DNA of 8,949 bases from an uncultured Pirellula sp. (GTDB lineage: Bacteria > Planctomycetota > Planctomycetia > Pirellulales > Pirellulaceae). Below, piece after piece: positions 1-6,154 of the stretch. Where the stretch lies: the NCBI GenBank assembly GCA_903837255.1, contig CAILTZ010000786.1, forward strand, positions 1 to 8,949, in the 5' to 3' direction. How positions within the stretch are numbered: the first letter of the stretch is position 1; each line of letters starts with the position of its first letter. The translations under genes and the position numbers were made by a program. A model generated the notes under the pieces. That model searched no databases. It worked only from the letters and a program-made list of their open reading frames with translations, and was not told the DNA's origin.

Positions 1-2362
1 CGGCCTTGTCGCTGCCTGCCTTGTCACTGCCTGCCTTGTCACTGCCGGGCTCGTCTGAGTTTTGCATATCGGTACCCGAGTTTTCAGTACCTGCCTGATC
101 GCCACCAGATCTTTGGTTTCCGCTCTTTTCATTGGATCGTTGGTTCCTACCCGTTTGATCGGAGCTCTCCTGATTGCTCTCGGGTTGGTTGTCGGTTGAT
201 CCGCTCTGTTGCCGTTCCTTCATGAACTTTTGGATTTTTTCGAACGCGGTCTGATCCTGCTTTCTCGAGCCGTTGCGATCTTGGCTCTGGTTTTCGCTTG
301 GATTGATATTCGGATCGTTCGATGGCCTAGGGTTGCCATCTAGGTTGGGGCTTGCCGGATTGCTTTCGCCGCTTGGTGACGAGTTGGATGGAGTACTATC
401 TGCATTTGGGCTGGACTTATCTGATCCTGTTTTTCCGTTTCCGCTATCCGTTCCCCCTTGACCCGATCTCTGGGCTTGTGGATCGTCAGGCTGTCCTTTG
501 GGGTTCTGCGAGGTATCTTTCTCGTTCGCATTTGAGTTGGATTTACCGGTGTTTTGCTGAGTATCCTTCCGGAACCTATCCCAATCGATCCGTGACTTTG
601 GGTCGGGGCTTTGCGATTGAGCGATGCTGGGCTCGTTCTTGGGATTTTCTTCGTTGGGGCCTTGGGCGTTATCTGGCTTGATCTCAGGCTCAACAATCCT
701 AATTCGTATGGGTTGAGAAGACGCTCGCTGTGGCTGCAGGTTGTGGCTGATTGGGTTGTGGTAGTTATCGCTAGCCAGGGCGACGATGTCGATTTCGTCC
801 CCTACTTTGAGTTGGTGTTGTTGTGGGAGAAACGTGTACTGCGCGTTCTTTGTTCTTGGGTTTTCTTCTTCGGCCTCGAAAAGCGTTTCTTTGAAAAGCT
901 GTTTTGGTTCTTGGGGATTTAGTTTATTTTCGGTCAAACCTTGGACCTCGATTGCGGTCAACCCATAATCAGGGTCTCGGCCAATCATCTCCAACAAGAT
1001 TCCTTGATCGACCGGCACATCGACCACCGAAATTGAATTCCCGGTGAATTCAATTTCGGGAGGAAGATCTGGGATGATTTTGATCTGATAAATTACAGGG
1101 TCGTGGTTGGCTTCTTTGAGGCTATTGACCGCATGGACACGGTAGTTGGTGATCTTCTTTTCGATTGAGTTTTTGCGATCGATTGAGGCCGTCCAGGTCG
1201 CTTCGAGGTGATTGTTATCGATCTTCATGTCGAGAAATTCTCGAGCGCTGATAAAGAGTTTGTTTTGCAGTACAGGATCGAATTCGACCCTAGCGGTCTG
1301 CATCGTTTGATTTGAGATTGCGTGGATATGAGCGATGGTGCCTTCGGGGGCTTCGAAATGACCTTGCTGTTGGATAGTCCGCGGTTTTAGGTTGGTATAG
1401 TCTGGAAAGACGAGATCTACGTGGTCGATAGCAACCAGCGGCACGATCTGAATCTCGACATCGAATGGACCGGCGACGGCGTCGCCTGCGTGGATCCAAT
1501 AGGTCAGGGGTTGGTGCAAACCGCCGGAGTCTTTTCCAAAATCCAGTTTGTAGTTGATCCCTTGTATTTCTTCTTTCATCGGGAGCATCTCACCTCGGAC
1601 TTGGCCGTCCGAGAGATCGTAACGAAGGTATACTTTTTCGTTCTGGTGGAGCCCTTTGATGGTCACATTGATGGGGATCGAGCTGCCCTGCATGATCGTG
1701 GTCGCACCCGGAGTGATTTGTGCGAATTGCACCCGAGTGGCCGGAGCGATATTTGCCCAGGGGATCAGCATTCGCGAGACGCTGATAAGTCCACTTTTTG
1801 GGCTGGCAAAAAAGTAGATTAGCGTGCACAGCAGGCATCCAAAGAACGCGGCGCTTAGCCTGATGAGATTGGCGGTATCGGCAATTTGTGTGGCATCGGA
1901 ATTTCGTAGGAATCCAAACGCATACCTTCCGACGAAATTAAGAACGCTCTTGGGTGCCGGATTGGATGGTTCATTGAGCTGGATCCAACTGATCAAACTG
2001 TCCTTGGATCTGGGGTCTTGCAGTTCAAACTGACGTGCTGCGTATTCGGGGCGGATTTTGTAACGCATCGGGGGCAGTACACGCTGCACGAACCACCAAA
2101 TGCTCCAAAGAGCAAGTCCAGCCCAGAGGGCGAGTCGAACGGGTCGATTGATTTCCCAGACCCAGTGATCGACTAGAACAAAAAGAAACAGCGAAAACAA
2201 AAGGACACTTAGCAGGATCATCCAACCGTAGAAAAGCTCGGTCCTGCGGATGTGCACCGCTGCGGTTTGGATAAAGTCCTGAATTGGATCCAGAGCACTG
2301 GGTTTGTCATTACCCGGTTTTTTGTTGGCTGGTGTCGAACTCCCGACGACAGCTTGGCTCAT
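1..2362 (-). CDS. Large membrane protein with beta-rich middle and disordered tail, DUF4175-like (partial, C-terminus beyond left edge)
   Basis: An open frame of 787 codons runs from ATG at 2362 to base 2 without a stop, so the C-terminus lies outside the window. Visible parts: a polar N-terminus; three hydrophobic segments at about residues 43-66, 76-97 and 166-188; a segment with SRMLIPWANIAPATR (196-210); beta-rich, probably Ig-like regions at about 210-310 and 430-560, the second holding GRDPDYGLTAIEV and ALASDNYHNP; then from about 565 a tail rich in S, N, Q, D, P and G, broken by a short charged stretch, FEKIQKFMKERQQ (707-719). The layout resembles DUF4175-type proteins and planctomycete membrane proteins often found near BatA/MoxR-type genes; that resemblance is from memory. 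The middle domains probably lie outside the cytoplasmic membrane. The ATG follows the stop of the upstream gene by 5 nt, which suggests translational coupling. Function is unknown. Confidence 0.85.
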   Translation of the reverse strand, partial: MSQAVVGSSTPANKKPGNDKPSALDPIQDFIQTAAVHIRRTELFYGWMILLSVLLFSLFLFVLVDHWVWEINRPVRLALWAGLALWSIWWFVQRVLPPMRYKIRPEYAARQFELQDPRSKDSLISWIQLNEPSNPAPKSVLNFVGRYAFGFLRNSDATQIADTANLIRLSAAFFGCLLCTLIYFFASPKSGLISVSRMLIPWANIAPATRVQFAQITPGATTIMQGSSIPINVTIKGLHQNEKVYLRYDLSDGQVRGEMLPMKEEIQGINYKLDFGKDSGGLHQPLTYWIHAGDAVAGPFDVEIQIVPLVAIDHVDLVFPDYTNLKPRTIQQQGHFEAPEGTIAHIHAISNQTMQTARVEFDPVLQNKLFISAREFLDMKIDNNHLEATWTASIDRKNSIEKKITNYRVHAVNSLKEANHDPVIYQIKIIPDLPPEIEFTGNSISVVDVPVDQGILLEMIGRDPDYGLTAIEVQGLTENKLNPQEPKQLFKETLFEAEEENPRTKNAQYTFLPQQHQLKVGDEIDIVALASDNYHNPISHNLQPQRASSQPIRIRIVEPEIKPDNAQGPNEENPKNEPSIAQSQSPDPKSRIDWDRFRKDTQQNTGKSNSNANEKDTSQNPKGQPDDPQAQRSGQGGTDSGNGKTGSDKSSPNADSTPSNSSPSGESNPASPNLDGNPRPSNDPNINPSENQSQDRNGSRKQDQTAFEKIQKFMKERQQSGSTDNQPESNQESSDQTGRNQRSNEKSGNQRSGGDQAGTENSGTDMQNSDEPGSDKAGSDKAGSDKA
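2..46 (-). repeat. 15-bp tandem repeat coding for GSDKA, three units, reaching the window edge
   Basis: Three head-to-tail 15-bp units (2-16, 17-31, 32-46) keep the reading frame of the large membrane protein and encode GSDKA each time. Units two and three are identical and the first differs at two positions. The array touches the edge, so the copy number is unknown. It extends the disordered hydrophilic tail. Confidence 0.9.
1027..1059. repeat. Perfect 14-bp inverted repeat with 5-nt spacer inside a coding region
   Basis: Left arm CCGAAATTGAATTC (1027-1040) and right arm GAATTCAATTTCGG (1046-1059) are exact reverse complements around the 5-nt spacer at 1041-1045. The repeat lies inside the large membrane-protein gene and encodes part of PEIEFTGNSISVV (residues 435-447). 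It could fold as a stable mRNA hairpin or bind a dimeric protein. No T-tract follows it on the minus strand, so it does not look like a terminator. Confidence 0.85.
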
Positions 2363-2367
2363 ACTCT

Positions 2368-2859
2368 TTAGAGTCCCATCCCGAGGTATCCGCCTGACTC
2401 CGCAAGCGTTTTATCGAGTTGCTCGAGACGCTGCTTAGTTTTGTCGGAATCGCCGGCTTGTATGAAACGATTGAATTCTTCGATGACCGCGTTGGAGACG
2501 GTTTCCTGAAACCATTTTACCACATGCTGTTCGAGCCAGGGCACATTTTCTTGGTCTAGAGCGACGCTCAAGGCACAACGCACAGCCCTGGAGTCTGAGT
2601 CGTCGGTAAACAAAACCCCTTCGAATTTGAAGGCGATCATGCCTGCGTCGGGGTTGTTGGTCACAAAGAACCTACAGGTCGCATTGTGGAGAAAATAGTT
2701 GTTATGGGTGCCATGGCTTTGAATCGCACTCTTGATTCTTTTCCATTTGGCAATCAACGCAGGGGATGCATCCAGCGGGGGATCTAGCCGCGTGACGCTT
2801 CTCAACGGCAGGCAGTCGAACTGGATATCCACCGGACGATGATCGGAATTGCTTGACAT
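2368..2859 (-). CDS. Conserved-looking hypothetical protein, 163 aa
   Basis: The product is a soluble 163-aa protein with no signal peptide or membrane segment; I cannot assign a function. The N-terminal part is polar (DIQFDCLPLRSV). The middle holds beta-strand-like stretches such as NYFLHNATCRFFVTN and MIAFKFEGVLFTDD, and the C-terminal half is helical and charged (WLEQHVVKWFQETV, then a Lys/Glu/Gln-rich helix), ending in GGYLGMGL. The frame could be extended upstream to a TTG at 2901, overlapping the end of sucA. I prefer the ATG at 2859 because the extra 14 residues are Arg-rich and unlike the rest, and because AAGG lies 8 nt before this ATG. It sits 28 nt after sucA and 5 nt before the membrane-protein gene, so it is probably co-transcribed and translationally coupled to the latter. 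I recall similar proteins mainly from planctomycetes. Confidence 0.85.
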   Translation of the reverse strand: MSSNSDHRPVDIQFDCLPLRSVTRLDPPLDASPALIAKWKRIKSAIQSHGTHNNYFLHNATCRFFVTNNPDAGMIAFKFEGVLFTDDSDSRAVRCALSVALDQENVPWLEQHVVKWFQETVSNAVIEEFNRFIQAGDSDKTKQRLEQLDKTLAESGGYLGMGL

Positions 2860-2887
2860 GTCAGAACCCTTACGGCGTATGCGGGAA

Positions 2888-5644
2888 CTACAAACCCGCA
2901 AAGGCTTGTGTTAGCAAATCCCTTTCCTCGAGTTTATGAGACCGGAGGGAACCTGTCGCTGGGCTGGCAGATTCGGGCCTGGATATGAGCGTCAGAGGGT
3001 AGGATTTAGAAATATCATCACCCCATCGCATTTTCACGAATTGCCAAGCTCCCATGTTGCTCGGTTCGTCTTGGTACCAATAGACCGGGGTACCGGCGGG
3101 GTATTTGGACAAGGCCTCGATGACTTTGGAAGGATCCATGGGGTAGAACTGCTCGATGCGGATCAATGCAACATCCTCGCGACCGAGCTTCTTTCGCTCC
3201 TCGAATAGGTCGTAGTAGGCCTTCCCAGAGCTCATCAAAATCCTACGCGTTGGTTGGCTTGCAGGGCGATCGTCGGGAAGTATCTTCTTGAACGATCCTT
3301 GCTGGATCTCCTCGAGCACGGAGGTGCAACCCGGATGCCGCAAGAGGCTCTTAGGGGTCAGGACAATCAATGGTTTGCTCCATTTAGAATGGACCTGTCG
3401 ACGCAGCAGGTGAAAGTACTGTGCTGGGGTCGACGGTTGAGCCACGATGACATTATGCTCTGCGGTCAACAGCAGCAATCTCTCCAACCTTGCACTGCAG
3501 TGCTCTGGACCTTGGCCCTCGAACCCATGCGGTAAAAGCATGACAAGGCGGCTGAGCCGTTTCCACTTGTCTTCGGCACTGGTGATGAATTGATCGACAA
3601 TGCACTGAGCAACGTTCCAGAAGTCTCCGAATTGAGCTTCCCAAAGAATCAAACCTTCGGGGCAATCAAGACTATAGCCGTACTCAAATCCAAGCACTGC
3701 GGCCTCGGAGAGTGGACTGTTAACGATCTCGACGCGGGTTTGTCCCTGTCGCAGTTGCCCAATTGCCATGTACTTGGCGTTGTTATCAACATCATGAAGC
3801 ACTGCGTGTCGATGGGAGAAGGTACCTCGCTCGACATCTTGGCCAGACAACCTGATTGGATGGCCTTCGATGACCAAGGATCCGAACGCTAGGGCTTCGC
3901 CGGCAGCCCAATCGAGTCGGGTTTTGCCCGTCGACATCTCTCGACGGTCTTCCAGGACCCTTGCGATCTTCTTATTGACATGAAAACCCGCAGGGACTTG
4001 GCTGATCTTCTCGAGGATCTCGGTAGCGACCTGTGGGGAGATGGTTGTGTCGACGACCACGTCGGCTGGCTCCGGACCACCGTAGTAGCCTTGCCATATC
4101 CCTGTCATTGATTGCAAGTCGTGTACGAATGGCTCACTCTTGGCCAGTTCAAACTGCCGTGTGAGTTGTTGGTGGCGATCCTCAGAGATCGCATCGGCTT
4201 CCAGACGAGTCATGCCGTCCATGCTCAGTAGATGCTCGAGGTACGACTCGCGAACACCCTTTTTCGAGTCGATCGCTGCATACATCAACGGCTGAGTGTA
4301 TCGCGGTTCGTCCGACTCGTTATGTCCGAGTTTGCGGTAGGCATACATGTCGATCACGACATCCTTTTCGAACTGCTTGCGGAAATCCATCGCCAGAGCG
4401 ACCACCTGCGCGACGGCTTCGGGATCCTCTCCGTTGACGTGGAATATAGGGATTTCAAGCATCTTGGCGATATCGGTCGCATAAGTGCAACTTCGGCCTT
4501 GGTCTGGTTCGGTGGTAAAGCCGACTTGGTTGTTGATCACCACGTGCAGTGTTCCACCGGTTCGGTAACCTGGCAGTTCGCTCAGGTTGAGTGTTTCCTG
4601 CACAACACCCTCTCCGATGAACGCAGCATCTCCGTGGATCAAAATCGTCAAATTGTCCGTGCGATGCACGTCGCCGTCCCGGTCTTGTTTGGACCGACAA
4701 CGGCCTAAAGCGACAGGATTGACAAACTCCAGGTGACTGGGATTGAAACACAGGGAGATATGGAGCTTTTGACCGGTTCGCGTCGTCCAGTCGCTGCTGT
4801 AGCCCATGTGATATTTGACGTCCCCGCCTCCGCGGAAGAGCTCGGGATTCGGGTCATCGAACGACCAGAAAATACTCTGCGCTCGCTTGCCCATAATATT
4901 CGCTAGAACATTCAAGCGTCCTCGATGGGCCATGGCCATCACGACGCTTCGAACGCCATGCTCTCCGGCTTTCTCCAAAGCCAGATCTAGGAGCGGAATA
5001 AGGCTTTCAGAGCCCTCGAGCGAGAAGGTCTTAGAACCGGTGTATTTCTTGCGGACGAACTCCTCAAAGAGCGTCGCATCGGTCAGCCGGGTGTAGATTC
5101 GATTCTGAACTTCCCGGGAGAGCTGGAGTCGGTTTTCGGTCGACTCCATGCGGCGCTGGAGCCATTCTCGAATGGTTCGGTTGTCGATATGCATGAACTG
5201 CGCACCGATGCTCCGGCAATAGGTCTTGCGAAGCTTATCGATAATGTCGTTGAGTGTACGGCCATTGGTGTAATGGATATTCGGGGCCGCAAACGGCTTT
5301 TGCAAATCGTCGGACGTCAATCCGTAAGCGGATGGATCAAGCTCCGGGAGGGTCTTTCGAGAAAGACCCAACGGATCGATCTTGGCCGCCAAATGGCCTC
5401 GAACTCGGTACTCTCGCACCAGCTGATCGACTCGCTCCTGCATACGGGCCAGCCACAATGCATCGGGTGCTTGCGCCGTGTCACTGTAGCCACTGGCAAG
5501 CACTGGCTCGGCAACCAGACTCTCGGATTGGGCGCTTAGGGAGAAGTCCTCAAAGTATCTTCTCCAAGTCTCCGAGACGCTCGAAGGGTCATTAATAAAG
5601 CGTACATACAAGTCGTCGATGTAATCGAGACTGGTGGTATTCAT
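2888..5644 (-). CDS. sucA: 2-oxoglutarate dehydrogenase E1 component
   Basis: This is the thiamine-diphosphate E1 subunit of the 2-oxoglutarate dehydrogenase complex. It decarboxylates 2-oxoglutarate and passes the succinyl group to the lipoyl arm of E2 in the TCA cycle, in the cytoplasm. At 918 aa it is close to E. coli SucA (933 aa) and has the usual parts in order: an N-terminal E2-contact segment (SLDYIDDLYVRFINDP, residues 5-20); HRGRLNVL (240-247) with the active-site histidine; the cofactor and Mg region GDAAFIGEGVVQETLN (338-353) and NNQVGFTT (371-378); GHNESDEP (440-447); the transketolase-like central part with SGQDVERGTFSHRHAVLHD (600-618); LPHGFEGQGPEHCSARLER (704-722); and the C-terminal YQDEPSNMGAW (857-867) and RPESASPATGS (889-899). 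No key motif is missing. It lacks the N-terminal E2-like domain of actinobacterial Kgd. The start at 5644 fits the E. coli N-terminus, although no clear Shine-Dalgarno sequence precedes it. No sucB or lpd follows; it instead leads an operon with two unrelated genes. Confidence 0.98.
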   Translation of the reverse strand: MNTTSLDYIDDLYVRFINDPSSVSETWRRYFEDFSLSAQSESLVAEPVLASGYSDTAQAPDALWLARMQERVDQLVREYRVRGHLAAKIDPLGLSRKTLPELDPSAYGLTSDDLQKPFAAPNIHYTNGRTLNDIIDKLRKTYCRSIGAQFMHIDNRTIREWLQRRMESTENRLQLSREVQNRIYTRLTDATLFEEFVRKKYTGSKTFSLEGSESLIPLLDLALEKAGEHGVRSVVMAMAHRGRLNVLANIMGKRAQSIFWSFDDPNPELFRGGGDVKYHMGYSSDWTTRTGQKLHISLCFNPSHLEFVNPVALGRCRSKQDRDGDVHRTDNLTILIHGDAAFIGEGVVQETLNLSELPGYRTGGTLHVVINNQVGFTTEPDQGRSCTYATDIAKMLEIPIFHVNGEDPEAVAQVVALAMDFRKQFEKDVVIDMYAYRKLGHNESDEPRYTQPLMYAAIDSKKGVRESYLEHLLSMDGMTRLEADAISEDRHQQLTRQFELAKSEPFVHDLQSMTGIWQGYYGGPEPADVVVDTTISPQVATEILEKISQVPAGFHVNKKIARVLEDRREMSTGKTRLDWAAGEALAFGSLVIEGHPIRLSGQDVERGTFSHRHAVLHDVDNNAKYMAIGQLRQGQTRVEIVNSPLSEAAVLGFEYGYSLDCPEGLILWEAQFGDFWNVAQCIVDQFITSAEDKWKRLSRLVMLLPHGFEGQGPEHCSARLERLLLLTAEHNVIVAQPSTPAQYFHLLRRQVHSKWSKPLIVLTPKSLLRHPGCTSVLEEIQQGSFKKILPDDRPASQPTRRILMSSGKAYYDLFEERKKLGREDVALIRIEQFYPMDPSKVIEALSKYPAGTPVYWYQDEPSNMGAWQFVKMRWGDDISKSYPLTLISRPESASPATGSLRSHKLEERDLLTQAFAGL
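5350..5369. repeat. Perfect 9-bp palindrome inside sucA
   Basis: GGGTCTTTC and GAAAGACCC flank two bases, giving a possible 8-bp stem with a four-base loop near the 5' end of the sucA message (about codons 92-98). With no T-tract and full coding constraint, it may be coincidental. Confidence 0.5.
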
Positions 5645-5823
5645 GGCAGTCTTTGTGATGTCGAGTTCAGGATTTTCAGGAAGTTCTTACCCGGTAGCCA
5701 GGATATCTGATCCGTCTGGTTGAGAGAACATTCACCCTTAAAAACACCGCAAAGGAAATCTTTACGCCTTTGAGTGCTAGCAAGGGGGCTATGCACAGCA
5801 TCCGGACTTTTCGAATTCCACGG

Positions 5824-5852
5824 ATTATAACTGCGCCATTCGGTCGCGGTAA
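5824..5852 (-). promoter_or_regulatory. Candidate sigma-70-type promoter of sucA
   Basis: On the minus strand a perfect -10 box TATAAT (5824-5829) is preceded, at exactly 17 bp, by a weak -35 box TTACCG (5847-5852; three of six consensus positions). Transcription would start near 5817 and leave a leader of roughly 170 nt before the sucA ATG. The -35 box is poor, so this may depend on an activator or be a chance match. Confidence 0.4.
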
Positions 5853-6077
5853 TGGCGGTTTATCAGTTCAAATGATGATTTTTCCATGTTTAACGAAGCT
5901 TTTAGAAGATTCCGCTGGCTGGAATCCTGCCATCGGCCTGTTTCATTAGTTTTCCCAAGAAAATCGTTGAAACAAGCCTTGGAGTCGCCATCGCGGGGGA
6001 CTGGGCAGACTTTGCCGATTAGGAGAATTTTGCGGAAAGGGTCAATTTTAACGCCGACCGGGCCGATAAATCCGAAT

Positions 6078-6112
6078 GCGTGGATACGTCAATTCCCTCG
6101 GACTCTCCACGC
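6078..6112 (+). promoter_or_regulatory. Possible leader hairpin upstream of the BBP7-type gene
   Basis: A 7-bp inverted repeat, GCGTGGA (6078-6084) and TCCACGC (6106-6112), encloses a 21-nt loop that ends 42 nt before the GTG start. It could be an operator or a structured 5' leader. The arms are short and the loop is long, so the call is tentative. Confidence 0.25.
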
Positions 6113-6141
6113 GGATTATCCCCCCCGAATGCCTAACGCAC

Positions 6142-6146
6142 GGAAG
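6142..6146 (+). promoter_or_regulatory. Ribosome binding site that decides the GTG start
   Basis: GGAAG lies 8 nt upstream of the GTG at 6155. It supports this non-ATG start, which is also the only start that gives a complete signal peptide. Confidence 0.6.
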
Positions 6147-6154
6147 TAACTCTC

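Larger units (their letters stand above)
5645..6154. other. Divergent intergenic region between sucA and the BBP7-type gene
   Basis: This 510-nt stretch separates two divergently transcribed units. It contains the sucA promoter candidate, a leader hairpin and a ribosome binding site for the rightward gene. A small inverted repeat is at 5908-5926 (GATTCC / GGAATC, 7-nt loop) and a run of seven C is at 6120-6126. Open frames of up to 87 codons exist here, such as 5886-6149, but they show no ribosome binding site, recognisable motif or domain, and I do not call them genes. I did not find a convincing sigma-70-type promoter for the rightward gene. Confidence 0.7.

Noticed and set aside
273..1822. 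Plus-strand open frames at 273-461, 352-681, 611-922 and 1421-1822
   Set aside because: They lie opposite the large membrane-protein gene, whose minus-strand frame is open across the whole stretch and shows sensible domains. The plus-strand products have no recognisable features.
4232..4708. 158-codon plus-strand frame
   Set aside because: It is antisense to highly conserved sucA sequence, has no domain signature, and is explained as a shadow of the real gene.
5908..5926. Short inverted repeat as a terminator or operator
   Set aside because: The stem is only 6 bp and no T-tract follows on either strand, so it is too weak for a separate call.
5886..6149. 87-codon plus-strand frame in the intergenic region
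   Set aside because: No ribosome binding site, no motif, and a composition typical of random translation (rich in R, P and S). It ends just before the BBP7-type gene but gives no sign of being a real protein.
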